This document shows, piece by piece, positions 1 to 7,392 of a stretch of 19,908 nucleotides of DNA. Where the stretch lies: positions 1 through 19,908 of the forward strand of contig DATESZ010000171.1 of NCBI GenBank assembly GCA_035283845.1. Direction: 5' to 3'. Numbering within the stretch: position 1 is the first letter of the stretch; each line of letters starts with the position of its first letter. The stretch is from DATESZ01 sp035283845. Lineage in GTDB: Bacteria; Desulfobacterota; Syntrophia; Syntrophales; JACQWR01. A program made the position numbers and the translations under genes. The notes below the pieces were generated by a model that had not been told where the DNA came from, ran no database searches, and was given only the letters and a program-made list of their open reading frames with translations.

Positions 1-1
1 C

Positions 2-151
2 ATCTTTTGGTATTTCTCGCCATTGAGATTTCAAGCGGAGATGGGCCTTTTATTATGTATAGTGTTGATGATGAATACGTTGGGGGCTATGTTTTTGCTC
101 CCCACCATTATCTTCCTCACCAAACCAAGGTTTGTGACTAAAGGGATTTGA
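2..151 (+). CDS. C-terminal end of an RND/MMPL-family exporter (partial)
   Basis: This is the last 49 codons of a gene that begins before the window; it ends in TGA at 149-151. The peptide starts around IFWYFSPLRFQAEMGLLLC and continues as a hydrophobic segment (LMMNTLGAMFLLPTIIFL) followed by a short basic tail. That pattern, SPLRFQ.EMGLLL then N.LGA.FLLP then a positively charged end, is the last transmembrane helix of hydrophobe exporters of the RND superfamily (MMPL/HpnN-like). The protein would sit in the inner membrane and move lipids or hydrophobic compounds. It lies about 100 bases upstream of a DUF1329 gene on the same strand. RND-DUF1329 pairing is known in proteobacteria and supports the call. 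The family is fairly clear, but the substrate cannot be stated and only the tail is visible. Confidence 0.7.
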   Translation: MFWYFSPLRFQAEMGLLLCIVLMMNTLGAMFLLPTIIFLTKPRFVTKGI

Positions 152-176
152 CAGGGAAGTGATAAAGATATAACTA

Positions 177-203
177 TTGAAATTGTTAAGGGTTTTTTAA
201 TAT
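177..203 (+). promoter_or_regulatory. possible sigma-70 promoter ahead of the first DUF1329 gene
   Basis: TTGAAA (177-182) and TAATAT (198-203) resemble -35 and -10 boxes. The spacer is only 15 bases, shorter than the preferred 17, so this is weak. The gap between the exporter end (151) and the next start (249) is the only place for a promoter here. The two genes may instead be co-transcribed. Confidence 0.22.
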
Positions 204-248
204 TTGCCAAAAAAGCGCTTTAAACGATAAACATGAGGAGGGGGGAAA

Positions 249-1472
249 ATGAAAAAGATGAAGAAGATTGTATTTCTGGCAACTCTTGTAATCGGTTTTT
301 GCATGTGTGGAAAGAATATTGCTTTAGGAGACGAGTTGATAGATAAGAACAATTGGCAGAAGGTGCAAGATACTCTCCTTCATACGCGTCTTTTAGAAGA
401 TGTTAAAAAGGGCATTTACACCGTCAACATTGTCCCTGCCACACCCATGAGGATACCAAAATACTTTGACGAGCTCACTCGAAAAAATGCCGGCATAGCA
501 AAGTTAACTCCAGCGGGACACCTGCCAAACTCTCAATATAAAGGAGGCTTTCCCTTTCCTAATATAGATCCGAAAGATCCCCAGGCAGGTAAGAAGATAA
601 TGTGGAATTTCGTTTGGAGGTATCAAGGTGACGACTTCTCAATTGAAAATGATAGGTACTGTTATGATAATTTAAATCGAAAGGTGGATGCTGGAATAAG
701 CGCGTCTATTTTGCGGGCAGTAGGAAGGGGCAAAATTCCCCCAATCCCTTCTATTCCCGGTGATGAAGATCTGGAAATATATTGGATGACTATAAATACC
801 TATCCCCGTGATGCAAGCGGAACAGTAACCCTGGCTCTACGGCCCAACGACCCAGATAAATATGATAACATGAGTAGATTCTTTCCTTCGGTGAGGAGAG
901 TAAGACGCCTCCCGTCTACAGAAAGATATATGGCCTTGCCTCCCACTATTTTTATCTTTGACGATACGCTGGGTTACTCAGGCAAGATAACCCATTTCAC
1001 TCACAAGCTTGTGGGAGAGAAAAAGATATTGGTTCCTGCCCATATTCCCCTTCCACCATTTAGATACGATATGAGGCCCGGATATCCGTTTGCCCGGGGT
1101 TTTGATTTCGAGTTAAGGGATTGTTGGGTGGTGGAAGAGGTAGCGAGGCCCGAGATATATCCCAAATATGCCTATGGCAAAAGACTGTTTTATATAGACA
1201 AAGAGTCTTGGGGCTTCGATTTTATCAGAATATATGATAGGAAGGGAGAATATTGGAAGGAGTACAGCGTTACCTATTCTGATCTTAAAACTAATGAAGG
1301 AGAGACTGTTACGACGCTGTCCGGAAATTATGGTTGTTACGATTTACAAACTCAGCATACAACGGTCTCGATGGCTACGTACATTGCGCATGATCTTGGC
1401 CTTAGCCGGGAGGACTTTGGCATCGATAAATTGTTGACGATTTCAAGAATGGGGAGAGTGCGAGTAAAATAG
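249..1472 (+). CDS. DUF1329 outer-membrane/periplasmic protein, copy 1
   Basis: A 407-residue exported protein of the DUF1329 family, LolB-like-fold proteins usually found beside RND exporters and outer-membrane proteins. Residues 1-27 form a signal peptide: basic MKKMKK, a hydrophobic core to about residue 20, then ALGDE as a probable cleavage region. Cys18 and Cys20 lie in the core but do not form a good lipobox. The body is rich in Pro, Arg and aromatic residues and contains the family-type stretch FFPSVRRVRRLPSTERY near residues 212-228. A strong Shine-Dalgarno (GAGGAGGGGGG, 235-245) precedes the ATG. The gene is a close paralogue of the one at 4679-5908, about three quarters identical by eye and ending in nearly the same residues. 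I infer that it helps a hydrophobic substrate or product cross the envelope. The biochemical role of DUF1329 is not established. Confidence 0.8.
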   Translation: MKKMKKIVFLATLVIGFCMCGKNIALGDELIDKNNWQKVQDTLLHTRLLEDVKKGIYTVNIVPATPMRIPKYFDELTRKNAGIAKLTPAGHLPNSQYKGGFPFPNIDPKDPQAGKKIMWNFVWRYQGDDFSIENDRYCYDNLNRKVDAGISASILRAVGRGKIPPIPSIPGDEDLEIYWMTINTYPRDASGTVTLALRPNDPDKYDNMSRFFPSVRRVRRLPSTERYMALPPTIFIFDDTLGYSGKITHFTHKLVGEKKILVPAHIPLPPFRYDMRPGYPFARGFDFELRDCWVVEEVARPEIYPKYAYGKRLFYIDKESWGFDFIRIYDRKGEYWKEYSVTYSDLKTNEGETVTTLSGNYGCYDLQTQHTTVSMATYIAHDLGLSREDFGIDKLLTISRMGRVRVK

Positions 1473-1563
1473 ATAAACGGACATCATATAGTCAAGTCAC
1501 GGCTGTCCGATCGGGTTTGATAAATGGTTTATCTGGCTAAGCATTTGCTGACAAAAAAATAAA

Positions 1564-1569
1564 AGGAGG
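1564..1569 (+). promoter_or_regulatory. Shine-Dalgarno that fixes the UbiD-1 start at 1577
   Basis: AGGAGG at 1564-1569 lies one base from the ATG at 1571 but seven bases from the ATG at 1577. Only the second spacing suits initiation. The product then begins MAFADLRE, parallel to MAFKDLRE in the downstream paralogue. Confidence 0.75.
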
Positions 1570-1576
1570 TATGATC

Positions 1577-3073
1577 ATGGCATTTGCAGATTTAAGGGAA
1601 TGGATAGATCGGCTGGAGAGTGACGGCGATTTGAAAAGGGTTTCAGCAGAGGTAGATTGGAACCTGGAGATGGGTGGTATAACCAGAACGGTGATGGACA
1701 AATACGGTCCGGGACTTCTCTTTGAAAATCTCAAGGGTTACAACAAAAAAGAGAGCAGATGTAAAAAACTGGCGACTGCCATGATGGCAGCGCCCAGAAG
1801 GCTTTCTTACTTATTAGATCTTCCCCGTGATACCTCCATGGGAGCAATGATAAAGGGGCTTAAAGAGAAGTTACAAGAGAGAATAAAGCCTACACTGTTG
1901 AGCACCGGTCCAGTTAAGGAGAACATCCTGAAGGGGAAAGAGATAAATCTGTATGACTTTCCTGCGCCTATCTGGCACCACAGAGATGGAGGAAGATACT
2001 TCAATACATCGTGTGTAGTGATAACTAAAGACCCCCAGACGGGTGGTGTAAATCTGGGCACCTACAGAGGGATGGTGCTTGATAAGAATAGAATTGGGGT
2101 TTACCTCTCACCGCAGCAACACTGGGGGATGCATTATCAGAAATTCATAGAGATGGGAAAACCTATGCCTGTTGCAGTGGCGATCGGCTTAGACCCGGTA
2201 GTAAGGTTTGTAGGTTCAATTCCATTCTCCTATGATGTATGCGAATATGACGTGGCAGGAGCATTAAGGAAAGCCCCTGTTCAATTGGTAAAATGTGAGA
2301 CCGTGGACCTGGAGGTGCCGGCCAGTGCTGAAATCGTAGTAGAGGGGACCATATCGCCCGATCCTAAGAGCTGGGCTATGGAAGGGCCCATGGGGGAATA
2401 TACAGGATACTATGGGGGGGTGGCCTCGCTTAAACCTGTAATAGGGGTAACATGCTTGAGCCACAGGAATGATCCTATTTTTGAGTCGGTATGCGAGGGC
2501 TGGGGGCCAGGCCATCCTAACGAAAGCGCCGTGTTTATGCAACTTTCCGGTTCGGCCATCTTGTGGAACGCTTTAGAGCGTTCAGGTGTCCCCGGTGTCC
2601 TCGATGTGTATCTATTGCCGGCAAGCCGTCATGCAACAGTGGCCGTAAAGATCCACAAGACATACTTTGGCCAGGCAAAACAGGTGGCAGCCGCCTTGTG
2701 GGGTTGCAAAATCCCTTACTGGGCAAAGCATGTGATGGTGGTGGATGATGATATTGATATCCACGACTTTGAGGCCCTGGAATGGGCTTTTGCCTACCGG
2801 GTAAATCCCGATCCGGCCGGCAATGACCTGGTAGTATATCCCGGCACCATGGGTTCCGCCATCGACCCGAGCACACCGGTTAAAGAAAGGACAATCATGG
2901 GTAAAACCATGGCCAAATGGAACAGATTGTTAATAGACGCCACCAAAAATTGGGAACTGGAGCCTCAGGAACAGTATGGTGGAGATATCTATCCACCTGT
3001 ATCCTTTGAAATTTCACCGGAGACACAAAAATTGATTGACAGCAGATGGAGCGAGTATAAGATTGACCTATAA
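1577..3073 (+). CDS. UbiD-family prenyl-FMN-dependent (de)carboxylase with complete catalytic set
   Basis: A 498-residue cytoplasmic UbiD-family enzyme, a normal length for the family. UbiD enzymes use prenylated FMN to add or remove CO2 on aromatic or unsaturated carbons. The residues expected from the fungal Fdc1 template are all present with correct spacing: metal/prFMN ligands Asn159, His182 and Glu241 (in VKCETVDLEVPA), catalytic Arg164 (GTYRGMVLD), and Glu269 and Glu274 in EGPMGEYTGYY, the E-R-E triad. The ATG at 1577 is preferred to 1571 because of SD spacing. A tandem paralogue begins 69 bases after this gene ends. UbiX, which makes the cofactor, is not in the window. Such pairs occur in phenylphosphate carboxylase and in carboxylases proposed for unsubstituted aromatics. 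Here the direction and substrate are unknown, but the nearby CoA-ring reductase suggests an aromatic acid pathway. Confidence 0.9.
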   Translation: MAFADLREWIDRLESDGDLKRVSAEVDWNLEMGGITRTVMDKYGPGLLFENLKGYNKKESRCKKLATAMMAAPRRLSYLLDLPRDTSMGAMIKGLKEKLQERIKPTLLSTGPVKENILKGKEINLYDFPAPIWHHRDGGRYFNTSCVVITKDPQTGGVNLGTYRGMVLDKNRIGVYLSPQQHWGMHYQKFIEMGKPMPVAVAIGLDPVVRFVGSIPFSYDVCEYDVAGALRKAPVQLVKCETVDLEVPASAEIVVEGTISPDPKSWAMEGPMGEYTGYYGGVASLKPVIGVTCLSHRNDPIFESVCEGWGPGHPNESAVFMQLSGSAILWNALERSGVPGVLDVYLLPASRHATVAVKIHKTYFGQAKQVAAALWGCKIPYWAKHVMVVDDDIDIHDFEALEWAFAYRVNPDPAGNDLVVYPGTMGSAIDPSTPVKERTIMGKTMAKWNRLLIDATKNWELEPQEQYGGDIYPPVSFEISPETQKLIDSRWSEYKIDL

Positions 3074-3142
3074 AGCATCCTCTGTTGCCCCAGCTTTAAG
3101 CTGATTCCGGAACTTGGCCCATTGAAAAAGAGGAATAGGGAA

Positions 3143-4603
3143 ATGGCATTTAAAGATCTGAGAGAATTTTTAGACAAGTTGGAAAAAGAGGGAGAGGTAA
3201 AAAGGATCGGCGCTGAGGTGGATTGGAATGATGAGATTGCGGCCATAGGCCAGGAGGCGGCAAAAAAGGAGTTGCCTGCATTGATCTTTGAGAATATCAA
3301 GGATTATCAGGACACCCCTGGTAGAAAGGTCCTTTTCAATGTCCTGGGCACCTACCAGCGAATAGCCTTGGCCCTTGGATTGCCAAAAGATACTCACATT
3401 CGAGAAATAATGAGTGTATGGAGAGAAAGGACCAAGAATCCCATAAAGCCAATTTTGGTCAGCACCGGCCCTTGCAAGGAAGTAGTTAAAAAGGGTGATG
3501 ATATAAATGTACTTGATTTTCCTATACTTAAACTGCACCCCAAGGATGGAGGGCGATATATCCATTGGTCTGTCTGCATAACCAAGGATCCGGAAACAGG
3601 ATGGGTGAATGCAGCGATGTATAACAGCATGATATTTGATAAAAAAACAATCAGCACCTCTCCTATCCGAACCCAGCATATGGCTATTCATGCAAGGAAA
3701 TATGAGGCGATGGGAAAACCCATGCCATTTGCCATTGCCATCGGATGCGAACCGGTAACTTCAATGGTAGGTACTGCTCCATTTCCGATGGGGGTTAATG
3801 AATTTGATATGGCCGGCGGTCTTAGGCAACAACCCGTAGATTTGGTGAAGTGTGAAACAGTGGATCTCGAAGTCCCGGCAACGGCAGAGATAGTTATCGA
3901 AGGATTGGTAGATCTTGATCCTAAAAATTTCAGGCCCGAAGGCCCCTTTGGACGATATAGCGGATACTATACCTCCGTATGGTCTACGAACATGGCCCCC
4001 GTGGTTAATGTCACTTGCATTACTCATAGAAAAGACCCTATTTTTGATGCCGATAACAACCCCGCCAGATTCTATGGCGCTATAAAAGTTTGCACCATCA
4101 CTCACAGCGCCGGCGTCTGGGATGTTTTAGAGGAATCGGGTATAAAAGCAACCGGGGTGTGGACCGATGGTTCTGCCCATTGGTCAAACATATTTGTCAG
4201 TATAGATAAGAGTAACTATGGGGAGGCAAAGCAGGTCGCTGCGGCAATATGGGGAGGAAGACTTTCGGCAATGAAAGGCAAGTACGTGGTTGTAGTGGAT
4301 TCCGATATAGATATTTTTGATTTTAGAGAAATTAATCATGCTATAGCCTTCAGAACCAGGGGGCAGGAAGATATAGTAATCTTTCCTAACACTATGGGGT
4401 CTGCTTTAGATCCCGGGATTCATCCTGATTCGAAGGCAGAGACGATTATGGGTAAGTGGGACAGGGTGCTTATTGACGCCACCTGGCCCTTTGAATGGAA
4501 GGCACGAGAGGAATGGGGAGGTTTGAAACATCCGCCTTCCGCGCTGGCCGATCCCGGGATGGTAGAAAAGGTAAAAAACAGGTGGAAAGAATATGGCTTA
4601 TAA
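3143..4603 (+). CDS. UbiD-family paralogue lacking the catalytic Arg and second acid
   Basis: A 486-residue UbiD-fold protein, clearly paralogous to the preceding gene: same N-terminus MAFKDLRE, same KCETVDLEVPA block and same C-terminal layout. An in-frame TTG at 3122 exists, but the ATG at 3143 matches the upstream paralogue's start and is chosen. The cofactor ligands Asn156, His179 and Glu238 and the first glutamate, Glu266, are kept. The position of the catalytic arginine is Asn161 (AAMYNSMIFD), and the position of the proton-donating acid is Arg271 (EGPFGRYSGYY). The usual E-R-E network therefore cannot form. It probably binds metal or prFMN but does not do standard UbiD chemistry. It may be a structural or substrate-binding partner of the upstream enzyme, as in heteromeric carboxylases, or carry an altered activity. 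The family call is firm; the role is inferred. Confidence 0.88.
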   Translation: MAFKDLREFLDKLEKEGEVKRIGAEVDWNDEIAAIGQEAAKKELPALIFENIKDYQDTPGRKVLFNVLGTYQRIALALGLPKDTHIREIMSVWRERTKNPIKPILVSTGPCKEVVKKGDDINVLDFPILKLHPKDGGRYIHWSVCITKDPETGWVNAAMYNSMIFDKKTISTSPIRTQHMAIHARKYEAMGKPMPFAIAIGCEPVTSMVGTAPFPMGVNEFDMAGGLRQQPVDLVKCETVDLEVPATAEIVIEGLVDLDPKNFRPEGPFGRYSGYYTSVWSTNMAPVVNVTCITHRKDPIFDADNNPARFYGAIKVCTITHSAGVWDVLEESGIKATGVWTDGSAHWSNIFVSIDKSNYGEAKQVAAAIWGGRLSAMKGKYVVVVDSDIDIFDFREINHAIAFRTRGQEDIVIFPNTMGSALDPGIHPDSKAETIMGKWDRVLIDATWPFEWKAREEWGGLKHPPSALADPGMVEKVKNRWKEYGL

Positions 4604-4654
4604 CCCCCCCACCCTTCCCTCCCCCGTCGAGGGGGAGGGATACAGGGAGGGGGA
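4604..4654. repeat. G/C-rich palindromic repeat, copy A
   Basis: Starting directly after the UbiD-2 stop codon, this about 50-base element has pyrimidine-rich and purine-rich halves around the centre CCCCCGTCGAGGGGG (4621-4635). A near-identical element lies at 5980-6026 in reverse orientation. The plus strand has four G-runs (4631-4635, 4637-4639, 4645-4647, 4649-4653; loops 1, 5 and 1), a canonical G-quadruplex pattern, and the C-runs at 4604-4625 give another on the minus strand. It ends 25 bases before the next ATG. It resembles dispersed intergenic repeats of the REP/MITE class. A terminator or mRNA-stability role is possible but not shown. Confidence 0.75.
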
Positions 4655-4678
4655 CATTTTCAAATAAAGGAGGAAAAA

Positions 4679-5908
4679 ATGAAAAAGATGAAAAAGATGG
4701 TATTGCTGGCAACCCTTATAATCGGTATTTCCCTGGTGGGAAAGAATTTTGCTTTAGCAGGGGAGTTGATAGATAAGAATAACTGGCAGAAGGTGAAAGA
4801 TACTCTAATTCATACCCGTATTTTAGAAGATGTTAAAAAGGGCATTTACACCGTCAATGTCGTACCTGCCAAACCCTGTCCGGTACCAAAATACTTTGAC
4901 GAGCTCACTCAAAAATATGCCGGCCAGGCAAAGTTGACTCCCTCGGGACACCTGCCCAACTCTCAATATCACGGAGGCACCCCCTTCCCTAATATAGACC
5001 TTAAAGATCCCCAGGCAGCTAAGAAGATCATGTGGAATTTCGCTTGGAGATATCAAGGCGATGACTTCACAGGTGAATTTGACAGGTTCTGTTTTGATAA
5101 CCAAAATCGAAAGGTGGATGCCGGAGTGGCCGTAAGCATCATGAGGGCGGTAGGAAGGGGCATAATTCCCCCAACCCCCACTATTCCCGGTGATGAAGAT
5201 CTGGAAATATATTATATGACTATATATACCTATCCCCGTGATGCAAGCGGAACAGTTACCCTGGCTGTACGGCCCAGCGATCCCAATAAATATGATAGCA
5301 TGTCGAGATTCTTTCCTTCGGTCAGGAGAGTAAGACGTCTTCCCTCTACAGAAAGATATATGTCCATGCCTCCCACTATTTTTATCATGGACGATACGCT
5401 GGGTTACTCAAGCAAGATGACCCATTTCAATCACAGGCTATTGGGAGATCAAAAGATATTAGTTCCTACCCACATTCCCCCTCCACCAGCTAAATATAAA
5501 ATGAAGCCAGGATATCCCTTTCCCCTGGATCTTGAGTGGGAGCTAAGGGATTCTTGGGTGATTGAAGATATACCGAGGCCGGAGATTTATCCCAAATATG
5601 CTTATAGCAAAAGGATAATTTATATAGACAAAGAGCATTGGGGCTTTAATGCTATCAAAGCCTTTGACAGGAAGGGAGAATATTGGAAGGATTTATCCAA
5701 CACTACTTTTTGTGACGGCAGAACTAAGGCAGGAGATCCGATTTTGGCGATGTATGGAAATACTGGCTGCAGTGATTTACAAACCGGGCATGTAACCGTC
5801 TCGCAGGCCGGGGGCGATCTATTGTATGATTACGGCCTTAACCGGGATGACTTTGGCATCGATAAGCTATTGACGATTTCAAGAATGGGGAGAATACGAG
5901 TAAAATAG
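4679..5908 (+). CDS. DUF1329 outer-membrane/periplasmic protein, copy 2
   Basis: A 409-residue DUF1329 protein, closely related to 249-1472. The match extends through the signal peptide and, more weakly, past the stop codon, where both share a GACATC..-GTCAAGTCA motif. The signal peptide (about residues 1-27) ends in FALA before GELID, a good signal peptidase I site. The hydrophobic core has no cysteine, so this copy is probably not a lipoprotein. It starts after a clean AAAGGAGG ribosome site. The gene sits between two inverted copies of a G/C-rich repeat, and together with copy 1 it brackets the UbiD pair. It probably acts in the periplasm or at the outer membrane with an RND exporter. Both copies are full length and intact, which argues that both are used. 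Confidence 0.8.
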   Translation: MKKMKKMVLLATLIIGISLVGKNFALAGELIDKNNWQKVKDTLIHTRILEDVKKGIYTVNVVPAKPCPVPKYFDELTQKYAGQAKLTPSGHLPNSQYHGGTPFPNIDLKDPQAAKKIMWNFAWRYQGDDFTGEFDRFCFDNQNRKVDAGVAVSIMRAVGRGIIPPTPTIPGDEDLEIYYMTIYTYPRDASGTVTLAVRPSDPNKYDSMSRFFPSVRRVRRLPSTERYMSMPPTIFIMDDTLGYSSKMTHFNHRLLGDQKILVPTHIPPPPAKYKMKPGYPFPLDLEWELRDSWVIEDIPRPEIYPKYAYSKRIIYIDKEHWGFNAIKAFDRKGEYWKDLSNTTFCDGRTKAGDPILAMYGNTGCSDLQTGHVTVSQAGGDLLYDYGLNRDDFGIDKLLTISRMGRIRVK

Positions 5909-5979
5909 ATTTATAGACATCCTAAGATGTCAAGTCAGTAGTGTGCGGTTAACAGGCAAACAGGTTTGTATTAAAATCA

Positions 5980-6026
5980 CCCCCTCCCTGTATCCCTTCC
6001 CCTCGACGGGGGAGGGAGGGCGGGGG
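5980..6026. repeat. G/C-rich palindromic repeat, copy B (inverted relative to copy A)
   Basis: This element is close to the exact reverse complement of 4604-4654; the shared block runs from CCCCCTCCCTGTATCCC through CTCGACGGGGGAGGGA. Its plus strand has G-runs at 6008-6012, 6014-6016, 6018-6020 and 6022-6026 with one-base loops, a strong G-quadruplex pattern. The C-runs at 5980-6002 give a second one on the minus strand. It lies in the 188-base gap between DUF1329 copy 2 and the reductase genes. It may limit read-through between the two transcription units, but no T-tract marks it as a classical terminator. Confidence 0.75.
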
Positions 6027-6096
6027 TAATTTTTACCCTTCAAAAAAATGTGAGACGGAACTCTTGGCAAATTCAACATAAGGGAGAGGAGAAACT

Positions 6097-7389
6097 ATGA
6101 AGGACCTTGATATGACGGTATGGGATGGGGCTATAGCAGCTCTTGAAAAGCCAGGGGATGGATGGATAAATGTGGATATGGAAGACACTGCCTCATTATT
6201 GTTAGATAAGAGGGTTAAGGATCTTTATCTGAATTATATGAAAGGTCTAAGGGAATCCGCTTATAGAGGTGAATTTATAGCTGGCGCCTTTACAACAGTT
6301 CCTCTGGAGATTTTTCGCGCCATGGATATGCCTACTGTTCAGATAATAAATATGTGTTGTTTAACATCCCTTGCCACTGGCATTGCCCAGGAATGCCAGA
6401 ATATAGCGGGCGATCTTGGGATCATGTTTGAGACATGCGGTGTCCACAGAGTAATAGCATCACACTTTAGTAAGGGTTGGGTTCCAGGGGTAAAGGTAAT
6501 GATTCGAGCACTTGTAGGTTGTGATAGCGCGTCAAATTCTGGCGGTATCAGCTCAGATTATTATGGCATACCTGAATTCGGGTTAGATGCCCCTTATTAT
6601 TATAATGAAAGGTCTGTAAAATATTATGCTTCAGAACTTGAAAGTCTTATTAAATTTTTAGAGGATCTTTCCGGTAAAAAGATGGATTGGGACAGATTAA
6701 AGGAGATAGTTAAGCTTACCGGGGTGATGAGAAAACTTACCAGGGAGATTGCTGAGCTGAGAAAGACAATACCTTCACCAATGGAGAATCGGCGCGCCTG
6801 GCAATTAAATTGGTTGAGTTGGGTATATGCCGGGACTCAGGAAGGTATTGATTGGTTAACAGCAGTAAGGGACGATTTAAAAAGGCGGGTGGCAGAAAAA
6901 AAGGGGGTGGCAAAGGAAGAAAAATTCAGGCTTATGGATCTGTTTATGGTTCCTATGCATTGCAATCTAAGAATATTGAACTGGATGCAGGAACAGGGAG
7001 TTGTTATGGTAAATGAGGCATTGATATTTACATGGGGCAAAGAAGATGTTGAGATGGATCCTTCTCAACCCCTGATAAGCCTTGCGCATAAACTTTACAA
7101 TGGCCCTCTTCTGGGAACGCTTATGGGGCCTATAGAAAATGGCATTGAATATCTTGTAAGGGATGCAAAAGATTACAATATAGATGGAGCTGTATTCTGG
7201 CAGACTAATGCCTGCAGGCAGAGTGGTTTGATACAATCGTGGAAAGAAGCTTTAAGTAAGAAAGCAGGTGTGCCTACTGCGGTAATAGAAATGGATCTTA
7301 TAGATACAACCATTGCTACCTATGAGCAAATCAAGGAAAAACTGGAAGAGTTTTTTGAGACATTGGAATCTATAAGAGAGGAGGCATAA
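6097..7389 (+). CDS. 2-hydroxyacyl-CoA dehydratase/benzoyl-CoA reductase-type subunit (BcrB/HgdA-like)
   Basis: A 430-residue protein of the 2-hydroxyacyl-CoA dehydratase D-component family, which includes HgdAB, FldBC and class I benzoyl-CoA reductase BcrBC. These subunits hold [4Fe-4S] clusters and the CoA-substrate site. Cysteines that could be ligands are Cys87/88, Cys100, Cys114, Cys142, Cys289 and Cys373; the last lies in QTNACRQSG, where the family carries its C-terminal conserved cysteine. The start follows a GGGAGAGGAG ribosome site. The next gene begins three bases after this one stops, and two ATPase activators follow, so this is one enzyme system. With two distinct activators the set looks like an ATP-driven ring reductase (Bcr/Bzd type) rather than a simple dehydratase, which normally has a single activator gene. 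The substrate is not determinable. Confidence 0.82.
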   Translation: MKDLDMTVWDGAIAALEKPGDGWINVDMEDTASLLLDKRVKDLYLNYMKGLRESAYRGEFIAGAFTTVPLEIFRAMDMPTVQIINMCCLTSLATGIAQECQNIAGDLGIMFETCGVHRVIASHFSKGWVPGVKVMIRALVGCDSASNSGGISSDYYGIPEFGLDAPYYYNERSVKYYASELESLIKFLEDLSGKKMDWDRLKEIVKLTGVMRKLTREIAELRKTIPSPMENRRAWQLNWLSWVYAGTQEGIDWLTAVRDDLKRRVAEKKGVAKEEKFRLMDLFMVPMHCNLRILNWMQEQGVVMVNEALIFTWGKEDVEMDPSQPLISLAHKLYNGPLLGTLMGPIENGIEYLVRDAKDYNIDGAVFWQTNACRQSGLIQSWKEALSKKAGVPTAVIEMDLIDTTIATYEQIKEKLEEFFETLESIREEA

Positions 7390-7392
7390 AAG

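Noticed and set aside
1478..1533. Small inverted repeats after DUF1329 copy 1 (CGGACA/TGTCCG and GATAAA/TTTATC) as terminator or operator
   Set aside because: Short stems, one with a 20-base loop, no T-run and no match to a known site.
1571..1576. Alternative start codon of UbiD-1 at 1571
   Set aside because: Only one base from AGGAGG; 1577 has correct spacing and matches the paralogue's N-terminus.
3122..3142. TTG start of UbiD-2 at 3122
   Set aside because: The ATG at 3143 gives the MAFKDLRE start shared with UbiD-1; the extra KKRNRE residues have no counterpart.
5916..5931. GACATC-CTAA-GATGTC hairpin as a terminator after DUF1329 copy 2
   Set aside because: Six-bp stem with no following T-tract; copy 1 has only a partly matching motif there.
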